In this document: one piece after another, positions 40,234 to 48,846 of the stretch
Layout: each line of letters opens with the position of its first letter
How positions within the stretch are numbered: position 1 is the first letter of the stretch
Assembly (NCBI RefSeq): GCF_001552535.1
Contig: NZ_BCRJ01000028.1
Coordinates: forward strand, 37,291-101,290
Reading direction: 5' to 3'
DNA length: 64,000 nucleotides
From: Nocardioides jensenii JCM 1364 = NBRC 14755
Lineage (GTDB): Bacteria; Actinomycetota; Actinomycetes; Propionibacteriales; Nocardioidaceae
Translations under genes and position numbers: made by a program
Notes under the pieces: model-generated
Seen by the model: only the letters and a program-made list of their open reading frames with translations
Databases searched by the model: none
What the model was told of the DNA's origin: nothing

Positions 40234-42624
40234 CTAGCTCAAGTGTTCCGGCGCCACGTCGGACTTGTGGCCGAGGTCGGAGCCGATCGGGGCACCACCG
40301 CCCTCCGAGGTGGCGTCGTCGCCGCTGGGCGGCTCCAGCCGGATCACCACGGACTTCGAGGTCGGGCAGTTGCTCCCGCGGGCGGTGGAGTCGAGCGGCA
40401 CCAGTGGGTTCGCCTCGGGGTAGTAGGCCGCCGCGCAGCCGCGCGGGGTGTCGTACTCCACGATCCGGAACGAGGGCGCGGACCGCTCGGTGCCGTCGTC
40501 CCACTCGCTGACCAGGTCGACCATGTCGCCGTTCTCGAAGCCGAGCGCGGTGATGTCGTCGCGGTGCACGAAGACCACCCGCCGCCCGCGTGAGATCCCG
40601 CGATAGCGGTCGTCGAGGCCGTAGATCGTGGTGTTGAACTGGTCGTGGCTGCGCAGGCTCTGCAGCAGCAGACGCCCCTCGGGGACGTCGATCACCGCCA
40701 GCGGGCTCGGCGTGAAGATCGCCTTGCCGGTCTTGGTGGGGAACTCCCGCGAGTCGCGCGGCGGGTGGGGGAGGACGAACCCGCCCGGCCGGTCCACCTT
40801 CTCGTCGTAGGACGCACAGCCGGGAACGACGTGCGAGATCGCCCGACGGACATTGGTGTAGTCGGCGCGGTAGTCCGACCACGGCACGCTGGTGTCGTGG
40901 CCCAGGGTGGCCTGGGCCATCGAGGCGATGATGTCCACCTCCGAGCGCAGGTGCTCGCTGGCCGGCTCGAGTGGTCCGCGGGAGGCATGCACCGCCGACA
41001 TGGAGTCCTCGACGGTGACCCGTTGGTCGATGCCACCGGTGCGGTCTCTCTCGCTGCGCCCCAACGCCGGGAGGATCAGTGCGCTGTGGCCGCAACGCAC
41101 ATGGGAACGGTTCAGCTTCGTGGAGACCATCACGGTCAGCTCCGCGTTCTGCATGGCCTTCTCGGTGACCACGGTGTCCGGCGCCGCGGAGACGAAGTTG
41201 CCGCCCATGCCGACGAACACCTTCGCCGTGCCGTCACGCAGTGCCCGGATCGAGTCGACGGTGTCGAGCCCGTTCTCCTGCGGCGGCTCGAAGCCGTACT
41301 CCTGCTGGAGTGCGTCGAGGAAGTGCTTCGGCACCTTCTCCCAGATGCCCATGGTGCGGTCGCCCTGCACGTTGGAGTGGCCGCGCACGGGGCACAGCCC
41401 GGCGCCGGGCCGCCCGATGTTGCCCTGCAGCAGCGCGACATTGGTGAACTCCTTGATCGTCGCGACCGCGTTGCGGTGTTGGGTGATGCCCATCGCCCAG
41501 CAGTGCACGGTGGCACCGGAGTCGATCAGCATCCGCGCACCGCGTGCGATCTCGGCCCGGTCGAGGCCGGTTGCGCGTTCGACCAGGCCCCAGTCGAGAG
41601 TGCGGATCTCCTTGGCCCAGTCGTCGAAGCCGGAGGTGTGCTGCACGATGAAGTCCCGGTCGAGCACGCCACCACCACGCCGCTCGTCTTCCTCGAGGAG
41701 CAGCAGCCCGAAGGCCTGCCACAGGGCCAGGTCGCCGTTGATCCGCACCGGCAGGTGCAGGTCGGCCAGGTGCGTGCCGACCCCGCTCAGCCCGCGCACC
41801 GTCTGAGGATTGTCGAACTTGAGCAGCCCCGCTTCGGGCAGGGGGTTGATCGCCAGGATCTTGGCGCCGTTCTTCTTCGCGACCTCGAGCGCGGTCAGCA
41901 TCCGCGGATGGTTGGTGCCCGGGTTCTGCCCGCTGATCACGATCAGGTCCGCGTCGTAGATGTCCTGGAGCTGCACCGAGCCCTTGCCGATGCCGATCGC
42001 CTCCGCGAGCGCCACCGAGGTCGACTCGTGGCACATGTTCGAGCAGTCGGGCAGGTTGTTGGTGCCGAACTGCCGCGCGAACAGCTGATAGGCGTACGCC
42101 GCCTCGTTCGACGTCTTGCCGGACGTGTAGAAGATCGCCTCACCTGGGCTGTCGAGCCCGCGCAACGTGGTGCCGATCAGCGCGAACGCATCGTCCCAGC
42201 TGATCGGCTCGTAGTGCGTGGCGTCGCGTCGGCGTACCACCGGGTGCACGAGGCGCCCCTGATGCCCCAGCCAGAAGTCGGTGTGCCGCTCGAGCTCCTG
42301 GATGCTGTGCGTGGCGAAGAACTCCGGCGGCACGTGTCGGGTGGTGGCCTCCTCGGCGACGGCCTTGGCGCCGTTCTCGCAGAACTCCGCGGACTTGCGG
42401 TGCTCGGGTGCCGGGTCCGGCCACGCGCATCCCTGACAGTCGAAGCCGTCGACCTGGTTGAGCTTGAGCAGGGATCTGGCCGCGCGCAGTGGGCCCATGC
42501 TCGCCACGGTCCGTTTCAACGACACCGCGATGCCTGGGATGCCGACGGCGTAGTCCTTGGGGTGACGGACCCAGAGCTCCTTCTCGTCGATGTCCTTGAT
42601 GGGACTCTTCCGGTTCTTTGACAT
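40234..42624 (-). CDS. FdhF/YdeP-family molybdopterin oxidoreductase
   Basis: The 796-aa molybdenum/tungsten bis-MGD enzyme has FDCQGCAWPDP near the N-terminus, in place of the usual four-Cys cluster motif, then ISWDDAFALIGTTLRGL, DCSNMCHESTSVALAEAIG with the candidate Mo ligand, GQNPGTNHPR, and a C-terminal MopB-binding beta-barrel (about 680-770). The pattern matches FdhF/YdeP-like proteins, often linked to acid or oxidative stress and formate-like oxidation; the substrate is unproven. No fdhD or cofactor gene is adjacent. A longer start at 42657 is possible. Confidence 0.88.
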   Translation of the reverse strand: MSKNRKSPIKDIDEKELWVRHPKDYAVGIPGIAVSLKRTVASMGPLRAARSLLKLNQVDGFDCQGCAWPDPAPEHRKSAEFCENGAKAVAEEATTRHVPPEFFATHSIQELERHTDFWLGHQGRLVHPVVRRRDATHYEPISWDDAFALIGTTLRGLDSPGEAIFYTSGKTSNEAAYAYQLFARQFGTNNLPDCSNMCHESTSVALAEAIGIGKGSVQLQDIYDADLIVISGQNPGTNHPRMLTALEVAKKNGAKILAINPLPEAGLLKFDNPQTVRGLSGVGTHLADLHLPVRINGDLALWQAFGLLLLEEDERRGGGVLDRDFIVQHTSGFDDWAKEIRTLDWGLVERATGLDRAEIARGARMLIDSGATVHCWAMGITQHRNAVATIKEFTNVALLQGNIGRPGAGLCPVRGHSNVQGDRTMGIWEKVPKHFLDALQQEYGFEPPQENGLDTVDSIRALRDGTAKVFVGMGGNFVSAAPDTVVTEKAMQNAELTVMVSTKLNRSHVRCGHSALILPALGRSERDRTGGIDQRVTVEDSMSAVHASRGPLEPASEHLRSEVDIIASMAQATLGHDTSVPWSDYRADYTNVRRAISHVVPGCASYDEKVDRPGGFVLPHPPRDSREFPTKTGKAIFTPSPLAVIDVPEGRLLLQSLRSHDQFNTTIYGLDDRYRGISRGRRVVFVHRDDITALGFENGDMVDLVSEWDDGTERSAPSFRIVEYDTPRGCAAAYYPEANPLVPLDSTARGSNCPTSKSVVIRLEPPSGDDATSEGGGAPIGSDLGHKSDVAPEHLS

Positions 42625-42721
42625 GGGCCCGCGGTACCCAGTCGTGCCCTCGGCCATGCCGTACGACGACCGAGGCACGACCGCCGGCGCATGACGATCC
42701 GCGGCACGGGTACGGGAAGGC

Positions 42722-42775
42722 ATGGAGATCGCCGTTCTCGCCATCATCATCGCCGACGAGCACACCGGGTGGTGA
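42722..42775 (+). CDS. Possible 17-aa upstream ORF coupled to nuclease gene
   Basis: ATG 42722 opens MEIAVLAIIIADEHTGW after GGGAAGG. Its TGA overlaps the GTG start of the following gene (GTGA). Size and overlap suggest a translational coupling leader, but nothing else supports expression. Confidence 0.3.
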   Translation: MEIAVLAIIIADEHTGW

Positions 42776-43386
42776 GCACCGCATCGACGCAGGCCGACCG
42801 GGTGACCGGTCTGCTGGACGAGCACGGCACCACCTTCGCCGAGGAGGCCGGCATCACCCTGCGCGACAAGCCGGCCCCGCTCTACCAGCTGCTGGTGCTC
42901 ACCACGTTGTCCGCGACCCGCATCTCTGCCCAGATCGCAGTCGCCGCCGCTCGCGAGCTCTACACCGCCGGCTGGCGGACGCCGGAGAGGATGCGGGACG
43001 CGACCTGGCAACAGCGGGTCGATGCCCTGGGCCGCGGTGGCTACCGGCGCTACGACGAGAGCACGTCCACCGCGCTCGAGGAGGCCGCGAGACACCTCAT
43101 CGACGAATACGGGGGAGACCTCCGCCGGATCAGGCCGGACTGCCACCGGGATCTGCCGCGCCTCCGCGACGCCTTGAGCGCCTTCCCGAGGATCGGCCCG
43201 ACCGGCGCCGACATCTTCTGTCGGGAGGTGCAACGGGTCTGGCCCGAGGTCGCGCCCTTCTTCGACAAGCGGGCCCTGCGCGGGGCGTCGGCCTATGACC
43301 TGCCGACCGATCCGCGCAGGCTGGCCGATCTGGCGCCGCAGGGGAGGATCACCGAGTTCGCGGCCGCGCTCGCTCGGGTGGCCTGA
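42772..43386 (+). CDS. HhH-GPD / endonuclease III-like protein
   Basis: The 204-aa alpha-helical protein has the arrangement of the HhH-GPD base-excision superfamily: LLVLTTLSATRISAQIAVAAA resembles the N-terminal helices, and LSAFPRIGPTGADIFCREVQ is a helix-hairpin-helix followed by a residue pattern near the GPD loop. The C-terminal four-Cys iron-sulfur site of Nth/MutY is absent. It could be a non-FeS glycosylase or a DNA-binding derivative. The GTG at 42772 is uncertain; GTG 42769 is adjacent. Confidence 0.65.
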   Translation: MSTASTQADRVTGLLDEHGTTFAEEAGITLRDKPAPLYQLLVLTTLSATRISAQIAVAAARELYTAGWRTPERMRDATWQQRVDALGRGGYRRYDESTSTALEEAARHLIDEYGGDLRRIRPDCHRDLPRLRDALSAFPRIGPTGADIFCREVQRVWPEVAPFFDKRALRGASAYDLPTDPRRLADLAPQGRITEFAAALARVA

Positions 43387-43461
43387 TCCCGGAGAGTCGA
43401 CGTACGGCGCGGGCGCCCCCGGCCTCCGTGTGGTCTCCGACCGCGTGGGTACCGCTACGAG

Positions 43462-43623
43462 ATGAGCGACAACGGGCACGTGGATCCTGATCGCGCCGCC
43501 GAGCGCAAAGGGCGCGTCCTGCGCAATCGGGAGAAGATCGGACGTGAGGTGGTCGCGGTCACCGTGGTCGGCGTCCTGGTCGTGCTGGGGGTCTTCTGGC
43601 TGATCGTCATGTGGCAGGGCTGA
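43462..43623 (+). CDS. Small single-pass membrane protein (53 aa)
   Basis: The product has a basic, charged N-terminal half (PDRAAERKGRVLRNREKIG) and one transmembrane helix (VVAVTVVGVLVVLGVFWLIV), ending MWQG. It stops 3 nt before the CDF transporter GTG, so it is probably co-expressed. Such tiny proteins can modulate transporters; no homologue is named. Confidence 0.65.
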   Translation: MSDNGHVDPDRAAERKGRVLRNREKIGREVVAVTVVGVLVVLGVFWLIVMWQG

Positions 43624-43626
43624 CCG

Positions 43627-44610
43627 GTGGCCGAGCGCGCCGACGCTGGTCGGTCCGGACCGGCCCGGCAGGGAAGTGGCGGCACGGGCGAGGAGTCCCG
43701 GCCCACCGTCATCCTCGCGGGCGTGGCCAACCTCGCGATCGCCGTCGCCAAACTGACCGTCGGTACAGTCTCCGGGTCGGCGGCCATGCTCTCCGAGGCC
43801 GCCCACTCGGTGGCCGACACGATCAACCAGGGCTTTCTGCTCACGGCTCTGCACCGCAGCCGCAAGCCCGCGGACCGTGAGCACCCCTTCGGCTACGGCA
43901 TGGAGCGCTACTTCTGGTCGCTGTTGGCGGCCGTCGGCATCTTCGTCCTGGGCGCCGGGTTCTCCGCCTACCAGGGGATCCGGGTGCTGATCGAGAACGA
44001 GCCGTCCGGCCCGCCCATGTGGTCGTACGTCGTCCTCGCCGTGGCGTTCCTCTTCGAGGGGACCTCGCTGGCGCGCGGCCTGTGGCAGCTGAGTCACGAA
44101 GCGAGCGAGCGAGGAGTGAGCAGCCGCGACCACTTGGCGCACGGGGCCGAGCCTGCGCTGCGACAGGTCGTCTACGAGGACGGCGTCGCGCTGATGGGGA
44201 TCCTGCTCGCGGCCGGAGGGGTGGCCCTGGAGCACGCGACCGGGCAGCCGGTGTGGGACGCGGTCGCCTCCCTGGCCATCGCGGCACTCCTGATCTGGAT
44301 CGCCGCGGAGCTGGGCCGGCAGAACCAGCAGCACCTGATCGGCAAGGCGATCGACCCGGAGGTCGAGCAGGGGATCGCCGCGGAGATCGAACGCACCCCG
44401 GGCGTCCAGGCCCTGCTGGAGCTGATGACGATGCGCCTCTCACCGGACGAGGTGCTGGTCGCCGCCCGCATCGACCTGGCCGAGGGTCCGACCAGCGACG
44501 AGTTCGAGCACGCCGCCGACGATCTCGACGCCCGGATCCAGGCACGCTACCCACAGGTGCGGCACGTCTTCGTCGACCCGACCAGCCCGGACGACGCACA
44601 CGCACAGTAG
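43627..44610 (+). CDS. Cation diffusion facilitator (CDF) metal exporter
   Basis: The 327-aa protein has six membrane helices between about residues 28 and 235 and a cytoplasmic C-terminal domain. The metal site of helix 2 is SEAAHSVADTINQ (His and Asp) and that of helix 5 begins YEDGVALMG (a Glu/Asp pair). CDF proteins export Zn, Mn, Fe or Co in exchange for protons. The first about 25 residues are disordered. It follows the 53-aa membrane protein. Confidence 0.9.
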   Translation: MAERADAGRSGPARQGSGGTGEESRPTVILAGVANLAIAVAKLTVGTVSGSAAMLSEAAHSVADTINQGFLLTALHRSRKPADREHPFGYGMERYFWSLLAAVGIFVLGAGFSAYQGIRVLIENEPSGPPMWSYVVLAVAFLFEGTSLARGLWQLSHEASERGVSSRDHLAHGAEPALRQVVYEDGVALMGILLAAGGVALEHATGQPVWDAVASLAIAALLIWIAAELGRQNQQHLIGKAIDPEVEQGIAAEIERTPGVQALLELMTMRLSPDEVLVAARIDLAEGPTSDEFEHAADDLDARIQARYPQVRHVFVDPTSPDDAHAQ

Positions 44611-44713
44611 GCCGAGCGTCACATGACCAGGTGCTGACGAGCCGGCGGTCCGGGGTACGCAGCAGGAGGCGTCAGTCACCGCGAAAGCCAGGGCGGGGTC
44701 GAAACGCCCCTCC

Positions 44714-46312
44714 TCACGCCCGGGGCGCGCTCTCGTCAGGACGTGGATCCTCGGTGCGGCCGCGGCCAGGTGCCGGCGGGAAGCGGGCGCCACGCTCGAC
44801 GTCGTTGAGGTCGAGATGGTTGCGCATGTACTGCCCACTGGCGTCTGCCGGAGGTGTGTACTCCCACGGGGTCACGGTGCCGAGACGCAGCGCGGTGTCG
44901 ACCAGGCGGCGCCGTGACTGGTCGGCGACGACGTCGTCGTAGAGGGCGTCGAGATCCCACTCGTCGGCGACCCTGCGGCGCAATGATGCGACGGCGCCGG
45001 CGAGCCCGGGCTCGTCGACGAGGTTCCGCCGCTCCAGCGGATCCGCGGCGAGGTCATAGAGCTGGTCGGGGTCGACGGGGGAGTGCACGAACTTCAGATC
45101 ACCCTGACGAATCATCAGGATCGGGGCGATCGCACCCTCGCCGCAGTACTCGCCGACGACCTCACGGGGAAGGAGGTCCTGCGCCAGTGGCCGGTCACCA
45201 CACAGATCAATCAACGAGCGGCCGGCCAGCGGCATCACACTGGGAGGTACGCCGTCACCGGCGAGCTCGGTGATCGTGGGCAGGACGTCGACCAGCGACA
45301 CGGGATCGGCGACCCGCTTGGGCGCGAACCGGCCGGGCGCGTTGACGATCATCGGGATTCGGGCGGAGTCCTCGAAGAAGCTCATCTTGTACCAGAGGCC
45401 ACGCTCACCGAGCATGTCACCGTGGTCGGCGAGCAGCACCACGATGGTGTCGTCGCGGACCTGCAGCGCATCCAGGGTCGACATCAGCCGCCCCGTCCAC
45501 TCGTCGAGGTAGGAGATGTTGGAGTAGTAGGCGCGCCGCGCCCGCCGGGTGTCCTCGGCGGTGATCTCGACCGCGTCCATCGCGCTCAAGCGTCGGAGCC
45601 GCTCCGTGTGCGGATCGAGCGGCACGTCGTCGCGGCCGACCGTCGGCAGTGGGATGTCGACGCCGTCGTAGAGGTCCCAGTAGCGCGAGCGAGTGACGTA
45701 GGGGTCGTGCGGGTGGGTGAAGCTGACCACGAGCAGCCACGGTCGCTCGTCGTCGGCACGAGCCAGGTCGTGGAGCGCCCGGATGCCCTGGTGGCCGACC
45801 TCGTCGTCGTAGAGGAGCTGGTTGGTCACCTCGGCGGTGCCGGCCTCCTTGACGGAGTCCATGTTGTGCATCCACCAGTCGATGCGCTCGTCGGGCTGCA
45901 ACCAGTTGGGGGTCCACCCGAAGTCCGCCGGATAGATGTCGGTGGTGCGCCGCTCCTCGAAACCGTGCAACTGGTCGGGCCCGACGAAGTGCATCTTGCC
46001 GTCCAGAACGGTGCGGTAGCCGGCGAGGCGTGCGTAGTGGGCCAGCGTCGGCTGCGTGCTCGGCATGTAGGCAGCGTTGTCGTAGCCGCCGGTCCCTGAG
46101 GGCAGCTGCCCCGTCATCATGCAGTAGCGCGCCGGGGTGCACAGGGGACTGTTGGAGTAGGCCGCGTCGAAGACAACCCCGGTGCGTGCCAAATGGTCGA
46201 TGGTCGGGGTGACGGTCACCGGATTGCCGTAGCAGCGCAGTGCCGACGGTGCGACCTGGTCGAACATGACGACCAGGACATTCGGCTGCGACTGACCCGT
46301 TCTGCCCTCCAT
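44714..46312 (-). CDS. Sulfatase (choline-sulfatase-like)
   Basis: The 532-aa type I sulfatase has the formylglycine motif CTPARYCMMTG with Cys58 to be modified, N-terminal metal ligands in VLVVMFDQ (D18), LDGKMHFVG, and the second metal site LADHGDMLGERGLWYKM. The closest pattern is BetC-type choline sulfatase, releasing choline and sulfate, but transporter and betaine genes are missing here, so the substrate is open. No signal peptide is seen. Confidence 0.88.
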   Translation of the reverse strand: MEGRTGQSQPNVLVVMFDQVAPSALRCYGNPVTVTPTIDHLARTGVVFDAAYSNSPLCTPARYCMMTGQLPSGTGGYDNAAYMPSTQPTLAHYARLAGYRTVLDGKMHFVGPDQLHGFEERRTTDIYPADFGWTPNWLQPDERIDWWMHNMDSVKEAGTAEVTNQLLYDDEVGHQGIRALHDLARADDERPWLLVVSFTHPHDPYVTRSRYWDLYDGVDIPLPTVGRDDVPLDPHTERLRRLSAMDAVEITAEDTRRARRAYYSNISYLDEWTGRLMSTLDALQVRDDTIVVLLADHGDMLGERGLWYKMSFFEDSARIPMIVNAPGRFAPKRVADPVSLVDVLPTITELAGDGVPPSVMPLAGRSLIDLCGDRPLAQDLLPREVVGEYCGEGAIAPILMIRQGDLKFVHSPVDPDQLYDLAADPLERRNLVDEPGLAGAVASLRRRVADEWDLDALYDDVVADQSRRRLVDTALRLGTVTPWEYTPPADASGQYMRNHLDLNDVERGARFPPAPGRGRTEDPRPDESAPRA

Positions 46313-46318
46313 GATGCG

Positions 46319-46324
46319 AGTGTG
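46319..46324 (-). promoter_or_regulatory. -10 box CACACT for sulfatase gene (leaderless)
   Basis: On the minus strand CACACT lies 6 nt before ATG 46312. Confidence 0.5.
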
Positions 46325-46473
46325 CCACCTCGTAGTCGTGGCGGCGACCGCGTCACCGACGTGCACGACCCTCGGGTCGCCCTGGACATGGTGCGCAGTG
46401 CGGCCACGTTCACCCCGTGGAACAGACCCCCACGATGAAACGACTGTCGCTCTCGTCTCTCGGGACCACTCCC

Positions 46474-46479
46474 TAGACT
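46474..46479 (+). promoter_or_regulatory. -10 box TAGACT for CPBP protease gene (leaderless)
   Basis: TAGACT ends 6 nt before ATG 46486. Confidence 0.55.
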
Positions 46480-46485
46480 CCGGGC

Positions 46486-47109
46486 ATGGAGAGCCACACG
46501 GAGCCGGGGCGACGCCGGCTGCGGGTGACGGTCGGCACGGCCGCCCTGGGCGCAGTGCTGCTGGCGGTCTCGCTGCGGATCGAGCCGGGCAGCGCCTGGT
46601 TCTATCCCTCCACGCTCGCTCTGGCCGCCGTGTGGGCCGCGGGAGCCTGGGCATCCGGCCCGTTGCACCTGGGCCGGGTCGGCGCCGAGCGCCCTGTGCT
46701 GCCTGCGCTCGTCGTCGGTGGCGGCCTGTCGCTGGTGTTCGTGACCGGGGCACTGGTGATCCGTGAGCTGCCGGTGCTCGCCGACCGGGTGGCCGCCGTG
46801 CTCGAGTACGCCGCGCAGGGCTCCGTCCCGCTGGTGCTCACGGTGACGGTGGTCAACGGGGTGGCCGAGGAGATGTTCTTCCGTGGTGCGCTCTACGAGG
46901 CCGTGCCGTGGCATCCGGTGCTGGTCACGGCCGCGGCGTACGCACTGGTCACGTTGGTGACCGGGAACCCGATGCTGGCCTTCGCGGCTCTCGTGCTCGG
47001 TCTCGTGGTCGGTCGCCAGCGACAGATATCCGGCGGCCTGCTCGCGCCGGCGATCACCCACGTCACCTGGTCGGTGACCATGCTCTACGTGTTGCCGTGG
47101 CTGTTCTGA
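46486..47109 (+). CDS. CPBP-family intramembrane metalloprotease
   Basis: The 207-aa protein has about six transmembrane helices and the Abi/CPBP catalytic motif NGVAEEMFFRGALYE (EExxxR), with later His in ITHVTW. The family includes prenyl-protein endopeptidases and bacteriocin-immunity proteases. The start is set by TAGACT 6 nt upstream. It is convergent with the epimerase gene, stops 6 nt apart. Confidence 0.9.
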   Translation: MESHTEPGRRRLRVTVGTAALGAVLLAVSLRIEPGSAWFYPSTLALAAVWAAGAWASGPLHLGRVGAERPVLPALVVGGGLSLVFVTGALVIRELPVLADRVAAVLEYAAQGSVPLVLTVTVVNGVAEEMFFRGALYEAVPWHPVLVTAAAYALVTLVTGNPMLAFAALVLGLVVGRQRQISGGLLAPAITHVTWSVTMLYVLPWLF

Positions 47110-47115
47110 TCCCCT

Positions 47116-48009
47116 TCACTCACCGTCGGCCAGCGCCCGGCGTACGGCCTCGGCGTAGGTCAACGGCTCGCCGGGCACGACGTCCCTGATGGAGTGGTCG
47201 GTGACCACGACCTCGGTGCCCATCGAGTCGATGAGGTTGCGCCCGGTCGTGACGTCCACGTCGGTCACCAGCGCCAGCCAGTACGACGACAGGCGCGGCG
47301 TGAGCAACGGCACCGGAAGGATCGGGAGCGGGCGCCCCTGCACCCGGGCCACCACCTGGAGCATCTCGAGATAGGTGAGCTGGTCGGGGCCACCGATCTC
47401 GAAGATCCGGCCCAGCGCGGACTCCTGGCCGATGACACCGGCCAGGTAGCGCACCACGTCGTCGATCGCGATCGGCTGCGTGCGGGTCGAGACCCACTTG
47501 GGCACGACCATGGCCGGCAGTCGCTTGACCAGCTGGCGGGTGAGCTCCCACGAGATGCCGCCGTCGCCCACGACGATCGCGGCGCGCAGCACGGTGACCG
47601 GCACTCCCGCCTCGCCGAGCAGCTGCTCGACCTCGCGGCGGGAGCGCAGGTGCGCCGACAGATCGGCGTCCTCGGCACCGAGTCCACCGAGGTAGACGAT
47701 CTGGCGTACGCCGGACGCGGCGGCCACGGCGCCGAACGTGCGTGCGGCGTCGGCGTCGCGCTTCTCGAAGTCGGGACGGTCCAGGGAGTGCACCAGATAG
47801 ATCGCGACGTCGACGCCGGTCAGGGCGGCGGCCAGCGAGTCGCTGTCGGCGACGTCGCCGAAGACGGCTTCACCCGCGCCGGCGTACTCCTCGGGTCGTC
47901 GGGTCATGGCGCGCACCTCGTGGCCGGCCTCCACCAGCACCGGCGCCAGGCGCCGGCCCACGAAGCCGGAGGCGCCGGTGAGCAGGACGGTCGTGTCGTC
48001 GTCGGTCAT
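47116..48009 (-). CDS. NAD(P)-binding epimerase/oxidoreductase (NmrA/SDR-a type)
   Basis: The 297-aa atypical short-chain dehydrogenase has the dinucleotide-binding TGASGFVGRRL (about 8-18) and later RQIVYLGGLG and VTVLRAAIVVGDGG, lacking the classical YxxxK catalytic pair at the usual position. Relatives act on quinone, ubiquinone-like or sugar substrates, or serve as sensors. ATG 48009 is preferred; an in-frame ATG lies four codons upstream. Confidence 0.85.
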   Translation of the reverse strand: MTDDDTTVLLTGASGFVGRRLAPVLVEAGHEVRAMTRRPEEYAGAGEAVFGDVADSDSLAAALTGVDVAIYLVHSLDRPDFEKRDADAARTFGAVAAASGVRQIVYLGGLGAEDADLSAHLRSRREVEQLLGEAGVPVTVLRAAIVVGDGGISWELTRQLVKRLPAMVVPKWVSTRTQPIAIDDVVRYLAGVIGQESALGRIFEIGGPDQLTYLEMLQVVARVQGRPLPILPVPLLTPRLSSYWLALVTDVDVTTGRNLIDSMGTEVVVTDHSIRDVVPGEPLTYAEAVRRALADGE

Positions 48010-48131
48010 GCGACCCAGCATGGCGGATGCGCACCGCCCGCGACCACGCCTCGCGTGATGAGGCGTTGAGTGAGTCCGACATCCGTGGCAGGGTCGAAGG
48101 TCCAGCAGCCGAACCTCTCGGGAGGACTCCC

Positions 48132-48809
48132 ATGCTCGTCAGACTCGCCGTGGCCGCGCTCGCCACACTGGTCATGGCCGCTCCGGCAGCCAGCGCCGTA
48201 CCGGTCTCCGCGTCGTCGCCTGACGATCCGGAGTTCTCCGCGTCGGTCACCACCGTGTCGGAGGAGTACCGCGACCGGATGATCGGCGTCTCGTGGGAGG
48301 AGGGCTGCCCGGTGCCGATCGACGATCTGCGGATCATCGAGATGAACTACTGGGGCTTCGACGGCACGGTCCACGACGGCGGGCAGCTGATGGTGCACAA
48401 GGACGTCGCCGACACGGTGGTCACGGTGTTCAGCGAGATGTTCGACGAGGAGTTCCCGATCCGGGGCATGCAGCTGATCGAGGAGTACGACGGCTCCGAC
48501 GACGCGTCGATGGCCGCCGACAACACGTCGTCGTTCAACTGCCGTCCGATCACCGGCAGCCCGGGCAGGTTCTCGATCCACTCCTACGGCAAGGCGATCG
48601 ACATCAACACGATCGAGAACCCCTACGTGAAGGGGGACCTTGTGCTGCCGCCGGCCGGCGCGGAGTTCCTCGACCGCGACGACGTCCGGCCCGGCATGAT
48701 CACCAAGAACGACCCGGTCGTGAAGTCGTTCAAGAAGCGTGGCTTCGACTGGGGCGGCAGCTGGCACTCGCTGAAGGACTACCAGCACTTCGAGGCCAAG
48801 AAGTCCTGA
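48132..48809 (+). CDS. Secreted M15-family peptidase
   Basis: The 225-aa protein has a signal peptide (RLAVAALATLVMAAPAASA) and an M15 metallopeptidase domain: SSFNCRPITG, SIHSYGKAIDINTIENPY (HxxxxxxD zinc motif) and WHSLKDYQHFE (final His ligand). It probably cleaves peptidoglycan cross-bridges or stem peptides (VanY or endolysin type). GGAGG stands 6 nt before ATG 48132. Confidence 0.9.
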   Translation: MLVRLAVAALATLVMAAPAASAVPVSASSPDDPEFSASVTTVSEEYRDRMIGVSWEEGCPVPIDDLRIIEMNYWGFDGTVHDGGQLMVHKDVADTVVTVFSEMFDEEFPIRGMQLIEEYDGSDDASMAADNTSSFNCRPITGSPGRFSIHSYGKAIDINTIENPYVKGDLVLPPAGAEFLDRDDVRPGMITKNDPVVKSFKKRGFDWGGSWHSLKDYQHFEAKKS

Positions 48810-48834
48810 GCACGCGCGGCGCGTGACGGTCGGG

Positions 48835-48840
48835 CACACT
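48835..48840 (+). promoter_or_regulatory. -10 box CACACT for hrpB (leaderless)
   Basis: CACACT ends 6 nt before GTG 48847. Confidence 0.5.
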
Positions 48841-48846
48841 GCACGC

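Noticed and set aside
42625..44334. Apparent 570-codon N-terminal extension of the molybdoenzyme
   Set aside because: The extension is the shadow of the CDF and endonuclease-like genes; the protein clearly starts at 42624 (or 42657 at most).
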